Assembly (NCBI RefSeq): GCF_010731795.1
Contig: NZ_AP022591.1
Location: 3,100,001 to 3,164,000, forward strand
Reading direction: 5' to 3'
Source: Mycolicibacterium celeriflavum
GTDB lineage: Bacteria; Actinomycetota; Actinomycetes; Mycobacteriales; Mycobacteriaceae
Length of the DNA: 64,000 nucleotides
The notes under the pieces: model-generated
Database searches by the model: none
Seen by the model: the letters and a program-made list of their open reading frames with translations, nothing else
Told to the model about the DNA's origin: nothing
Translations under genes and position numbers: made by a program
In this document: positions 49,236 through 58,186 of the stretch, in pieces
Layout: the number at the start of each line of letters is the position of its first letter
Numbering within the stretch: position 1 is the first letter of the stretch

Positions 49236-50014
49236 GGCGCGACTCCCCGCACGCCCCGACGCCCGCGGCTCACGAGCGAAAGGGCAAGCAGCAGAATGAA
49301 AGCGAGTAGCAGCACGGCCAACGACGCCGCCACCGAGGTCGGGCCGTCGGACTTACCGATCGCCACGATCTGCACCGGCAACGTCTGGTACCCGCTGAGC
49401 GACGCGATCGTGTACTCGCCGAGCACGACGGCGATCGAGATGAACGCCGCGGAGAGGATGCCCGACCAGATGTTGGGCACCACGACGCGCAGAATCGTCG
49501 ACGTCCATCCGGCGCCGAGCGAGCGCGCCGCCTCGGTGAGCGTCGGCAGGTCGATCGACGACAGCGCCGCGTCCAGCGCGCGGTAGGCGAACGGGAACAC
49601 CAACACGAGGTAGACGAACGTCAGCGTCAATGCGGATTCACCGAACAGGTACGTGACCCAGAGGTACACGTTGCGCAGGCCGACGACGATGACCAACGCC
49701 GGAATCGTCAAGGGCAGCAGGCAGGAAAATTCCAGCACTCCACTCATCCACCGCGCACGCAGGCGCACCCAGATCATCGTCGGCAGCAGGATCACCAACA
49801 CCCCGATCACGGTGAGCACCGCAAGCAGCAGTGAGACCACGATGGACTGGTACAGCGCATCGTCGGCCACGAGGTTCGCCCACGCCGCCAGAGTGCGTCC
49901 GTCCGCAATCATGTTGCGCGTGGAGAAGTCGGCCATCGCATACAGCGGGAACAGGAAGAACAATCCGAACAACACCCACAGCGTGGCTCGAAACAGCTTG
50001 GCGCCGAGGTTCAT
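49232..50014 (-). CDS. ABC importer permease, second
   Basis: 260 residues with six transmembrane helices. The start MNLGAKLFRATLW at 50014 overlaps the stop of the first permease (ATGA). The cytoplasmic EAA loop, EAARSLGAGWTSTILRVVVP, that contacts the ATPase is clear. It resembles PotC/PhnV-type permeases. Confidence 0.92.
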   Translation of the reverse strand: MNLGAKLFRATLWVLFGLFFLFPLYAMADFSTRNMIADGRTLAAWANLVADDALYQSIVVSLLLAVLTVIGVLVILLPTMIWVRLRARWMSGVLEFSCLLPLTIPALVIVVGLRNVYLWVTYLFGESALTLTFVYLVLVFPFAYRALDAALSSIDLPTLTEAARSLGAGWTSTILRVVVPNIWSGILSAAFISIAVVLGEYTIASLSGYQTLPVQIVAIGKSDGPTSVAASLAVLLLAFILLLALSLVSRGRRGVRGVAP

Positions 50015-50832
50015 CGAAGCCACCCCGCCGTGCGTCGCACCAACCTGCTGTAGGCCACCATCACCACGGCCACGACGACGATCATCTCCAGCGCCAGCGC
50101 GTAGGCGAAGCCCGCCTGACCCAACACCACCTCGCTGGTGAGCGCCGCCCGGATCAGCAAGGGCACGATCGGACTGCCCTGGCTGACCAACGCCGCAGCC
50201 GTCGCGTACGCCGCAAAAGCGTTGGCGAACAACAGCAGCGTGGCCCCCAGGAATGCCGGCATCAGCAACGGCACGACCACTTCGCGGAAGTACTGGCCAC
50301 GCGATGCCCCCAGGCTCACCGCCGCTTCCCGCCACTGCTCCCGCAGACCCTCCAGTGCCGGCACGAACACGATCACCATCAGCGGGATCTGAAAGTAGGC
50401 GTAGACGACGATCAGTCCGGGGAGACCGTACAGCCAGCCCGACGCCGCCAGATTCCACCCGAGCAGCTGCTCGATCCACAGCGTCAGGACTCCGTTCAGC
50501 CCGATCGTCGCGAGGAACGCGAAAGCCAGTGCCACGCCGCCGAACTGCGCCAGCACGCTACACAGCGCGGTCACCGCGCGGCGCACCATCGAAGTGGCTG
50601 GGCTGGACACGATCAACCACGACAGCACGGCGCCGGCCAGCGCGCCGATGAGCGCGGTGCTGCCCGACAACACCAGGCTCCTTGTCAGCGCCGAGAGCGC
50701 CGGGCCGGAGAACAACGCGCTGATGCGGGTCAGCGTGAACACGCCGTCGGCGAAGAATGCGTTGACGATCACCGTGACGGTCGGGACGACCAGGAACGTC
50801 ACCACCACGGCCAGAAACGGCAGCAGCGGCAC
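50011..50832 (-). CDS. ABC importer permease, first
   Basis: 273 residues from GTG 50832, six transmembrane helices, EAA loop EAAVSLGASRGQYFREVVVP. The frame is open further upstream to a stop at 50863-50865 and reads TLKKLRDAVPLLPF. A CTG at 50853 has an ideal GAGGAG ribosome binding site, so translation may begin at this rare start and add seven residues. Start uncertain; identity secure. It pairs with the second permease. Confidence 0.9.
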   Translation of the reverse strand: MPLLPFLAVVVTFLVVPTVTVIVNAFFADGVFTLTRISALFSGPALSALTRSLVLSGSTALIGALAGAVLSWLIVSSPATSMVRRAVTALCSVLAQFGGVALAFAFLATIGLNGVLTLWIEQLLGWNLAASGWLYGLPGLIVVYAYFQIPLMVIVFVPALEGLREQWREAAVSLGASRGQYFREVVVPLLMPAFLGATLLLFANAFAAYATAAALVSQGSPIVPLLIRAALTSEVVLGQAGFAYALALEMIVVVAVVMVAYSRLVRRTAGWLR

Positions 50833-50862
50833 GGCATCCCGCAGTTTCTTCAGCGTCGCTCC

Positions 50863-51987
50863 TCAGCCGATCGCGGCGGCCCAGTGCTCGGACAGGTACT
50901 TGGTGGCCGCCTTCGTCTGCTGCGGAGAAGGCACGGTCACCGGCCCGTCGATGACCGGGACCGTTGCCGCGGCGTCCAATTTGCCGTCGGCGGCCATGAT
51001 GTCGGCGCGGACCGGTCGCACACCGCCGAGCGCGTACAGATTCTGTCCCTCGTCGCTGTACAGGAATTCCTGCCACAACCGGGCGGCGGCCGGATGCGGC
51101 GCATCTTTGTTGATCGCCTGGTAGTAGTAACCCGCGACCGCGTGTGCCGGCGGCACCAGCACCCGCCACGACGGCAACCTCTTGGTTTCGGCGGCGTTGG
51201 TGAAGTTCCAATCGATGACGACCGGTGTCTGCCCGGACTCGATGGTGGCCGGCGTCGGATCGACGGGCAGGAAGTTGCCGGCGTCGGCGAGCTTTGCGAA
51301 GAACTCGACGCCCGGCGCGATGTCGTCGACCGAACCGCCTTGGGAGAGCGCAACCATCAGCACACCGGAGAACGCGGCACCGGCCTGGGTGGGGTCGCCG
51401 TTGAGCGCGACCATGCCGCGGTAGTCCGGCTTGAGGAGATCGTCGATAGCCGTCACCGGCGGCACCTTGGCCGAGTCGTATCCGATCGACATGTATCCGC
51501 CGTAGTCGTTGACCCAGGTGGCGTTCGCGTCCTTGAACGCCGCGGGGATGTCGTCGAAGTTGGCCACCTTGTACGGCGCGAACATCGCGGTGTTGGCCAG
51601 CGCAACGGACTGGCCGAGGTCGAACACGTCGGGAGCGGTGCTCTTACCCTTCTGCTGGGTGGCCGCGTTGATCTCATCCTGGCTCGACGCGTCGGGCTGC
51701 GCGGAGTTCACCTTGATGCCGTACTTGTCGGAGAAGGCCTTGATGATGGCGCCGTAGTTGGCCCAATCCGGCGGCAGCGCAATGACATTGAGCTCGCCCT
51801 CCTTCTTGGCCGCCGCCACGAGCCCATCGATTCCACCGAAATCCTCGGCGGAGGTGGCTTCGGCGGCTTTTCCGCCGGACTCCGTCTGTACGCCGTCATC
51901 GCCCTTCTGCGGCGGTGCGCACGCGGTCGAACCGGCCAGCAGGAGAACGGATGCGGCCGCTGCGGCCACCGGGCCTGTGAAGTTCAT
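50863..51987 (-). CDS. ABC importer substrate-binding lipoprotein
   Basis: 374 residues starting MNFTGPVAAAAA after GGAAGG. Lipobox AGSTAC, C23. Class of extracellular solute-binding proteins (spermidine/iron/phosphonate type), with GLVAAAKKEGELNVIALP at the domain start and PDVFDLGQSVALANTAM. No ligand can be assigned; iron-, polyamine- and aminoethylphosphonate-binding proteins share the fold. First gene of the operon that ends with the ATPase. Confidence 0.9.
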   Translation of the reverse strand: MNFTGPVAAAAASVLLLAGSTACAPPQKGDDGVQTESGGKAAEATSAEDFGGIDGLVAAAKKEGELNVIALPPDWANYGAIIKAFSDKYGIKVNSAQPDASSQDEINAATQQKGKSTAPDVFDLGQSVALANTAMFAPYKVANFDDIPAAFKDANATWVNDYGGYMSIGYDSAKVPPVTAIDDLLKPDYRGMVALNGDPTQAGAAFSGVLMVALSQGGSVDDIAPGVEFFAKLADAGNFLPVDPTPATIESGQTPVVIDWNFTNAAETKRLPSWRVLVPPAHAVAGYYYQAINKDAPHPAAARLWQEFLYSDEGQNLYALGGVRPVRADIMAADGKLDAAATVPVIDGPVTVPSPQQTKAATKYLSEHWAAAIG

Positions 51988-52180
51988 TGCCGAACCTTCC
52001 AATGGTCTCTTCAGAAACTGGTCGGGAACGGCGCAGTGGCGCTGCGGTTACCGCACCCGATCGCCGCGGTGAATCAATCCATGCGAGGCGCTCGAACCTT
52101 ATCGCGAACGGCCAGCGGACATGAACGCGCTTTCTCCCTTCAGTTTGTCCGACCGGACGTTTGTGCAGGTCTTTCGGCGT

Positions 52181-52186
52181 TAGCAT
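52181..52186 (+). promoter_or_regulatory. -10 element TAGCAT for a leaderless transcript
   Basis: TAGCAT ends 6 nt before the GTG at 52193. The region between the SBP start (51987) and 52193 contains no other obvious element. Confidence 0.5.
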
Positions 52187-52192
52187 TCCTGT

Positions 52193-52741
52193 GTGGCGGA
52201 ACGCGAAGCCTCGGGGGACTTCGACGACCTGTGCGATGACATCGTCGACGTCGCGGACGCCGATGAGGCGGGCGACGACGAACTGCCCGAACCGGACAGG
52301 ACGTTCGACGCGTTCGACGAGCGCACCTGGTATTTCGAACCCGCCCCGCCGCCCTGGTATCGAACCAAGCCCATGTTGACGGTGCTGGTCGCCGCGGCGG
52401 TCGCGGCCGTCGCACTGGTCGTCTCCGGTGTCCTGCTCATCGTCCGCGGCTCCGGCGAGCCCGCCCGCGAGGAGGCCACCACGGTCAGCCCGACCGCGCA
52501 GACCACGGCCGCCCCGGCGCGCACCGAATCGGCGGCCAGAAAGTCGCCGCCACCGCCTGCGCCACCGCCGCCGGTCCAGAGGTCGGCGGCCCCCGACGCC
52601 CCGCCGCCTGCCGCGACGTTCCGGCCACGCTCCCCGTCGACGAGGGCCAGCCGCGCTCCGGAATTCGACGTGACGCGGACCCAGGTGACCCGATCGCCGA
52701 TCAGCGTCGCCCCGCAGCGGCCGGCCCAGAGTCAACGATGA
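52193..52741 (+). CDS. Single-pass membrane protein with acidic head and Pro-rich tail
   Basis: 182 residues from a GTG. Cytoplasmic N-terminus rich in Asp/Glu (1 to about 45), PPPWYRTKPM before one transmembrane helix (about 62-85), and an outer Thr/Ala/Pro-rich region with no recognisable domain. Similar membrane-anchored proteins are common in mycobacteria; function unknown. Probably leaderless. Confidence 0.8.
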   Translation: MAEREASGDFDDLCDDIVDVADADEAGDDELPEPDRTFDAFDERTWYFEPAPPPWYRTKPMLTVLVAAAVAAVALVVSGVLLIVRGSGEPAREEATTVSPTAQTTAAPARTESAARKSPPPPAPPPPVQRSAAPDAPPPAATFRPRSPSTRASRAPEFDVTRTQVTRSPISVAPQRPAQSQR

Positions 52742-52765
52742 CGCCACCGCCGCAAGCATCCGGAA

Positions 52766-52771
52766 TACGCT
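52766..52771 (+). promoter_or_regulatory. -10 element TACGCT for a leaderless transcript
   Basis: TACGCT ends 6 nt before the ATG at 52778, with no ribosome binding site between. Confidence 0.5.
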
Positions 52772-52777
52772 GAACGC

Positions 52778-53185
52778 ATGGCCGAATTCGATGCCGAGGC
52801 CATGTTCGCCGAGTCTCCGGTGGCGATGCTGGCCACCGTGGGTCCGGAGGCGGCGCCGCACGTTGTGCCGGTGGTGTTCGCCGTGCACCGCGACGTCGTC
52901 TACACCGCGGTGGACGCCAAGCGGAAGTCGACGCACCGGCTGCGCAGGCTGGCCAACATCGAAGCCAACCCGCAGGTGAGCATGCTGGTCGATCACTACG
53001 ACGACGACTGGACCAAGCTGTGGTGGGTGCGCGTCGACGGCCGCGCCGAAATTCATTACAGCGGCGAGGAAATGGCGACCGGTTACGCGCTGCTGCGCCG
53101 CAAGTATCCGCAGTACCAGCGGCTCGAGCTGGCCGGTCCGGTGGTGACCGTCGACATCGAGCGATTGTCGTCGTGGCAGGCGTGA
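52778..53185 (+). CDS. PPOX-class F420-dependent protein (TIGR03668-like, Rv0121c-like)
   Basis: 135 residues. Split beta-barrel of the pyridoxamine-phosphate-oxidase superfamily: [21 protein letters not shown] at the start, [19 protein letters not shown] in the middle and a final [13 protein letters not shown]. Family members bind F420 or FMN and often reduce or hold small ligands. Followed by the EF-G-like gene, the order I recall for Rv0121c and Rv0120c. Confidence 0.9.
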   Translation: MAEFDAEAMFAESPVAMLATVGPEAAPHVVPVVFAVHRDVVYTAVDAKRKSTHRLRRLANIEANPQVSMLVDHYDDDWTKLWWVRVDGRAEIHYSGEEMATGYALLRRKYPQYQRLELAGPVVTVDIERLSSWQA

Positions 53186-53294
53186 ACAGCTGCGCCCAGC
53201 CCTTGTGCTCGCTGACGGTTAGCGGAATTGTGGTCTAACACACACTGCGGCGGCTGGGCGGCCGCCATCGGACAGGCGGTGGGAAGGGAACGTC

Positions 53295-55475
53295 ATGGCC
53301 GACAAGACGACACATGCCCAGGGCGCCGGAGCCGCTCCAACCGCGGACAGTCCGGCCGCCATCCGCAACGTGGTGCTGGTGGGCCCATCGGGTGGCGGCA
53401 AAACCACACTGGTCGAGGCGCTTCTGCTGGCCTCGGGTGTCCTGACCAGAGCCGGCACCGTGCAGGACGGCACCACCGTCTGCGACAGCGACGAGGCCGA
53501 GATCTCCCAGCAGCGTTCGGTGGGCCTTGCGCTCGCGTCGCTGCGCCATGACGGCATCAAGGTCAACCTGATCGACACGCCCGGGTATGCGGACTTCGTC
53601 GGCGAACTGCGCGCGGGGCTGCGGGCCGCCGACTGCGCGCTGTTCGTGATCGCCGCAAACGAGGGCATCGACGGACCCACCAGGTCGCTGTGGATGGAGT
53701 GCAGCCAGGTCGGCATGCCGCGCGCGGTGGTGATCACCAAACTCGACCACGCCCGCGCGAACTACGACAACGCGTTGGCCGCAGCGCAGCAGGTGTTCGG
53801 CGACAAGGTGCTTCCGCTGTATCTGCCCGCGAACTCACCGTGCACGGGTCTGATCGGACTGCTGTCCCAGACGCACTACGAGTACGCCGACGGCAAACGC
53901 ACCGCCACCCACGACCCCGACGACTCTTACGCCGACGCGATCGAGGAGCACCGCGGCGCGCTGATCGAGGGCATCATCGAGGAGTCCGAGGACGAGACGC
54001 TGATGGAGCGCTACCTCGGCGGTGAACAGATTGATCAGTCGGTGCTCATCGACGACCTGGAGAAGGCCGTCGCGAGGGCGTCGTTCTTCCCGGTCATCCC
54101 GGTGTGCAGCAGCACCGGGGTGGGCACCGCCGAACTCCTCGAGATCATCACCGCGGGCTTCCCGTCACCGCCTGAGCATCAGCTGCCGGAGGTCTTCACG
54201 CCGCAGGGCAAAACACGCGACCGGCTGCCGTGCGACCCGGCCGGCCCGCTGCTGGCCGAGGTCGTCAAGACCAACTCCGATCCCTACGTCGGGCGGGTCA
54301 GCCTGGTCCGGGTGTTCTCCGGGACCATCTCACCCGACGCGACCGTCCATGTGTCCGGCCACTTCTCGTCGTTCTTCGGCGGCAACGGTTCCCTCACCGG
54401 TTCACCGGCCGGCTCGCTGGCCGGGCATGTGGACCACGACGAGGACGAGCGCATCGGCACGCTGTCCTTCCCGCTCGGCAAGCAGCAGCGGCCCGCACCG
54501 TCGGTGATCGCCGGTGACATCTGCGCGATCGGGCGGCTCAGCCGCGCCGAAACCGGAGACACGCTGTCGGACAAGACCAATCCGCTGGTGTTGCGGCCGT
54601 GGACCATGCCCGAGCCGCTGTTGCCGATCGCGGTGCAACCCCGAGCGAAGACCGACGAGGACAAGCTTTCCGTGGGGTTGCAGAGGTTGGCTGCCGAAGA
54701 CCCCACTCTGCGCATCGAACAGAATCCCGAGACGCACCAGATCGTGCTGTGGACCATGGGTGAGGCGCACGCCAACGTCGTGCTCGACGCGCTGTCGCGA
54801 CGCTACGGTGTCGCCGTCGACACCGTCGAACTGCGAGTGCCACTACGAGAAACGTTCGCGGGCAAGGCCAAAGGTCACGGCAGACACGTCAAGCAGTCCG
54901 GCGGTCACGGTCAGTACGCGGTCTGTGACATCGAGGTCGAACCGCTGCCGGAGGGCTCGGGTTTCGAATTCGTCGACAAGGTGGTCGGCGGCGCGGTGCC
55001 CCGCCAGTTCATTCCGAGCGTCGAGAAGGGCGTGCGCGCGCAGATGGAGAAGGGGGTCGGGCCGGGCTACCCGGTCGTCGACATCCGCGTCACGCTGTTC
55101 GACGGTAAGGCCCACAGCGTGGACTCGTCGGATTTCGCCTTCCAGATGGCGGGCGGACTGGCGCTGCGCGAGGCGGCCGCGGCGACGAAGGTGAACCTGC
55201 TCGAACCCGTCGACGAGGTGTCGATACTGGTTCCCGACGACTTCGTCGGCGCGATCATGGGCGATCTGGCGGGGCGGCGGGGCCGTGTGCTGGGCACCGA
55301 CAAGGTCGGCGAAGACCGCACGCTGGTGAAGGCCGAGATCCCCGAGGTCGAGTTGACCCGTTACGCCGTCGATCTGCGTTCGCTGGCCCACGGCGCCGGA
55401 ACCTTCACCCGCTCGTTCGGTCGATACGAACCGATGCCCGAGCACGCCGCCGCGAAGGTCAAGGCGTCGGCCTGA
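53295..55475 (+). CDS. fusA2: EF-G-like translational GTPase (FusA2-like)
   Basis: 726 residues. Five-domain elongation factor G architecture with the P-loop altered to GPSGGGKT (residues 30-37) where EF-G has GHVDAGKT. DTPGYADFVGELRAGLRAAD (switch II) and the TKLDHAR motif for guanine are present. The C-terminal EF-G domain IV begins near KVVGGAVPRQFIPSVEKG. FusA2-type proteins do not replace EF-G; they bind ribosomes in a way not well defined. Preceded by GGGAAGGG. Confidence 0.92.
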   Translation: MADKTTHAQGAGAAPTADSPAAIRNVVLVGPSGGGKTTLVEALLLASGVLTRAGTVQDGTTVCDSDEAEISQQRSVGLALASLRHDGIKVNLIDTPGYADFVGELRAGLRAADCALFVIAANEGIDGPTRSLWMECSQVGMPRAVVITKLDHARANYDNALAAAQQVFGDKVLPLYLPANSPCTGLIGLLSQTHYEYADGKRTATHDPDDSYADAIEEHRGALIEGIIEESEDETLMERYLGGEQIDQSVLIDDLEKAVARASFFPVIPVCSSTGVGTAELLEIITAGFPSPPEHQLPEVFTPQGKTRDRLPCDPAGPLLAEVVKTNSDPYVGRVSLVRVFSGTISPDATVHVSGHFSSFFGGNGSLTGSPAGSLAGHVDHDEDERIGTLSFPLGKQQRPAPSVIAGDICAIGRLSRAETGDTLSDKTNPLVLRPWTMPEPLLPIAVQPRAKTDEDKLSVGLQRLAAEDPTLRIEQNPETHQIVLWTMGEAHANVVLDALSRRYGVAVDTVELRVPLRETFAGKAKGHGRHVKQSGGHGQYAVCDIEVEPLPEGSGFEFVDKVVGGAVPRQFIPSVEKGVRAQMEKGVGPGYPVVDIRVTLFDGKAHSVDSSDFAFQMAGGLALREAAAATKVNLLEPVDEVSILVPDDFVGAIMGDLAGRRGRVLGTDKVGEDRTLVKAEIPEVELTRYAVDLRSLAHGAGTFTRSFGRYEPMPEHAAAKVKASA

Positions 55476-55476
55476 C

Positions 55477-55833
55477 TCAACCGGACTTCAGCGCGGCGAG
55501 GGCCTCGTCCAACGTCGAATACAGCGAGAACACCTGATCGAGCCCGGTCAGCTGGATCGGTCGACTTGTCGCCGGGCCGTCTGCCACCACCGCGAAGCGG
55601 GCGGCCTTGCTGACACTCTCGTGTGTCGCGACCAGCGCCTGCAGCCCCGCGGATGCGAGGAAGTCCACCGCCGACAGATCCACCACCAGCGCCGACGGCT
55701 CCTGTGTGAGTGCCTCGGTGATCGCCGCCTGGAACGCTGGGACGGTGGCGAGGTCGACGTCGCCGCCCACCTTCAGCACAGCGATACCGCCCTCGTACGA
55801 GATCGAGGTGGAAATCGGGTCAGTACGTGACAA
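55477..55833 (-). CDS. STAS-domain anti-sigma factor antagonist-like protein
   Basis: 118 residues. Start TTG at 55833 chosen for its GGAGGA ribosome binding site; nothing upstream resembles the family. STAS fold: ISYEGGIAVLKVGGDVDLAT, then VVDLSAVDFLASAGLQAL. The phosphorylated-serine motif usually reads D-S-x-G; here it is LASAGL, with alanine before the serine. Convergent with fusA2, one base between the stops, and divergent from the PAS-PP2C gene, so probably part of a partner-switching network. Confidence 0.85.
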   Translation of the reverse strand: MSRTDPISTSISYEGGIAVLKVGGDVDLATVPAFQAAITEALTQEPSALVVDLSAVDFLASAGLQALVATHESVSKAARFAVVADGPATSRPIQLTGLDQVFSLYSTLDEALAALKSG

Positions 55834-55943
55834 GGCCGTCCTCCGGTCAGCGCCGCCACCACGACGGCAATGGGCCGAGCTTAACCCGTGACGTGCGGTC
55901 GGATATCGAAGCTTCAGCTGATCGGGCTGCGATGCGCAGGCTA

Positions 55944-55958
55944 CTGTCGAATCGACAG
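55944..55958. promoter_or_regulatory. Palindrome overlapping a possible -10 of the PP2C gene
   Basis: CTGTCGAATCGACAG is a perfect palindrome (7+1+7 bp), 59 bp before the start of the PAS-PP2C gene. A -10-like TACTGT (55942-55947) overlaps its left edge, so a bound protein would block transcription. It is not the mycobacterial LexA box as I know it. Confidence 0.45.
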
Positions 55959-56016
55959 ACCTGAGGTGCTCGGGGATTCCGGTGAGCGCGAGCGGGGAGG
56001 GCCGACTGCGTCGAAC

Positions 56017-57984
56017 ATGACCGACCCCGGAGATTTGTACCACCGCTATGAGCGGGAACGGGCGCGCGCCGACGATCTGGCCGATCGCGACGAGTTCCGC
56101 GGCGCCTTGGTCAATTCGTTGCAAGAGGGCTTCTTCGTCGCCGACAACCACGGGTGCGTCGTCGAGATCAACGACGCCTTCGCCGAGATCACCGGGTACG
56201 GCCAAGAAGGCCTGCCCTACCCGATGCCTCATCCGTGGGTGATCGACGAAGCAGCGGCCGACGAGCGGAAGACGGCGCTCCTCCGCGACGGCAGGGACAC
56301 CGCCGAGATCAGGATCCGGCACCGCGACGGGCGCCTCCGGTGGGTGGCGGTCAGCATCAATGCGGTCCCGGATCATCACTCCCGCCGAGGTCTGTACGTG
56401 GGCACCATCCGCGACGTCACCGGGCCGCGCGCCGCCGCGGAGCGCGACCGTGCGGTTGCGCGGCTGGCGACCGCGGTCAGCGTCGCCAAGAACGTCGACG
56501 AGGTGCTGGCGATCACGTTGGCCCAGTGCCGCATACCGCTGGATGCGCGCCGGCTGATGGCGATCATGTGGCCGAAGACCGAGGGCGAGCAGCCGACCGT
56601 TCGCGTCGCGGGCGAACCAGCGGTGGCCGGCTGGGAGGACCTGGACGAGGACTGGCGCCGCACGTTCGAGGACGCCCGCAGGTGGATACCGCTGACCGTG
56701 ACGCCGGTCGGCGGGGCGCCCAGCGTCGGCACCACCCGCGGCTTCGTCGCCGTCCTCTCCGCTGCGCGCGACGTCGTGCTGTGCCTCGAGCACCGGGCCC
56801 CGCGGGTTGTCAGCGCGGAGGACCGGCGCTTGATCGGGGCGCTGGTCGGCCACCTAAGCCTGGCCATGCAACACGTCCGGCAGTTCGAAAGCGCCCGGGA
56901 GACGTCGCTGACGCTGCAGCGGTCGCTGCTGGCGCCGACCGACCTGCCGCCGGGGTCCGCCGTGCGCTACGAGCCGGCGGTGCATCCGCTGGAGATCGGC
57001 GGTGACTTCTACGACGTGCTGCCCGTCGGTGAACACCGGATCGGGCTGGTGGTCGGCGACTGTGTGGGCCGCGGCCTGTCGGCCGCCGCGGTGATGGGCC
57101 AGTTGCGCGCGTCGACGCGGGCGTTGCTGCTGACCGGGGCGCAGCCGTCGACCGTGCTCGAACACCTCGACTCGGTCGCCGAGTTCATCCCGGATGCCTT
57201 CTGCACCACGGTGTTCGTCGCGATCATCGACACCGAAACCGAGACGGTGCAGTACAGCAGCGCCGGCCATGTGCCGCCGGTGCTGGTGTCCGAAGCCGCG
57301 CCGCCGCAGTTGCTGGACGCGGCGTCCTCGGTCCCGTTGGCGGTCAAGCACCCCCAACCGCGCCAGCAGGCCACGCATCCGTTGGCTCCGGACTCGACGC
57401 TGATGCTCTACACCGACGGTCTGGTCGAACGCCGCGGCCGACCGATCGACGCCCAGATCGAGCGGGTGGCCGCCGTGGTGGCCGATACCGCGGAACTGCC
57501 GATCGAAGAAGTCGCCGACGCGGTGCTGGCCAGAATGGCGCCCGAGGCCGGCTACGACGACGACGTGGCGATCGTGCTCTACCGGTCCACCCGCGCTGCG
57601 CTCGTCATCGACGACACGGCGACCGCGCCGAAGTTGACGGAGGTGCGGCATCGGCTGGCGGCGTGGCTCGCGGCGAACGGTGTCTCCGACGCGTCGGCGG
57701 CTGACCTCATCCTCGTCGTCAACGAGGCGTGCTCCAACAGCGTCGAGCACGGTTACCGCGGACGTGAGCCCGGGCGCATGCGGGTGGAAGCCGAGATGCA
57801 CGACGCCGCCGTGCATGTGCGGGTCACCGACTTCGGATCGTGGAAGGCGCCGGCCGCCGATCCCGGCACGCGTGGCCGCGGCCTGGTGTTGATGCGCGCG
57901 GTCAGCGATCACGTCGATCTCGACGGCACGCCGGCAGGCACAACCGTGGCTATGACGTTTCAGTTACCGGAGATTCGACTTTGA
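56017..57984 (+). CDS. PAS - PP2C (SpoIIE) phosphatase - HATPase (RsbW-like) regulator
   Basis: 655 residues from the ATG at 56017 behind GGGGAGGG. Domains: PAS (about 25-150; QEGFFVADNHGCVVEINDAF), a GAF-like region (about 155-280), PP2C/SpoIIE phosphatase (about 320-540; GGDFYDVLPV, GDCVGRG, LYTDGLVERRG, DDDVAIVLYR), and a C-terminal HATPase (NEACSNSVEHGY, RGRGLVLMRAVSD). It has the Rv1364c-like order without the STAS domain, which here is the next gene. It likely dephosphorylates and rephosphorylates STAS partners to control a sigma factor of the SigF type. Confidence 0.93.
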   Translation: MTDPGDLYHRYERERARADDLADRDEFRGALVNSLQEGFFVADNHGCVVEINDAFAEITGYGQEGLPYPMPHPWVIDEAAADERKTALLRDGRDTAEIRIRHRDGRLRWVAVSINAVPDHHSRRGLYVGTIRDVTGPRAAAERDRAVARLATAVSVAKNVDEVLAITLAQCRIPLDARRLMAIMWPKTEGEQPTVRVAGEPAVAGWEDLDEDWRRTFEDARRWIPLTVTPVGGAPSVGTTRGFVAVLSAARDVVLCLEHRAPRVVSAEDRRLIGALVGHLSLAMQHVRQFESARETSLTLQRSLLAPTDLPPGSAVRYEPAVHPLEIGGDFYDVLPVGEHRIGLVVGDCVGRGLSAAAVMGQLRASTRALLLTGAQPSTVLEHLDSVAEFIPDAFCTTVFVAIIDTETETVQYSSAGHVPPVLVSEAAPPQLLDAASSVPLAVKHPQPRQQATHPLAPDSTLMLYTDGLVERRGRPIDAQIERVAAVVADTAELPIEEVADAVLARMAPEAGYDDDVAIVLYRSTRAALVIDDTATAPKLTEVRHRLAAWLAANGVSDASAADLILVVNEACSNSVEHGYRGREPGRMRVEAEMHDAAVHVRVTDFGSWKAPAADPGTRGRGLVLMRAVSDHVDLDGTPAGTTVAMTFQLPEIRL

Positions 57985-58186
57985 CGAAGTTCTGCGCGGC
58001 ATTAACGCCGTCCGCGTGGTATTACATCTATCGCCAAGGACGTCTGTCGAGGAGAGGCAGCGGTGCGGACTGTTTGACAAGCAGGGAGGCGGGTGCGCCT
58101 CTAGGACACGGAGGTGCTGTGATTCGAACCGCTCACGCTGCCGTCGACAGCTGCTGCGCCCCGCCGACGGTGGGGATCTGAAAGGC

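Noticed and set aside
50014..50479. N-terminal extension of the second ABC permease (to 50479)
   Set aside because: The added residues are a frame-shadow of the first permease; the ATGA overlap at 50014 gives a normal start.
55833..56853. 458-codon minus-strand frame extending the STAS gene upstream
   Set aside because: The extra 340 residues are antisense to the PAS-PP2C gene; only the last 118 residues match a family and a ribosome binding site precedes them.
58119..58130. tRNA T-loop-like GTTCGAATC on the minus strand
   Set aside because: The flanking bases do not form a T-stem and no acceptor or anticodon stem can be built around it.
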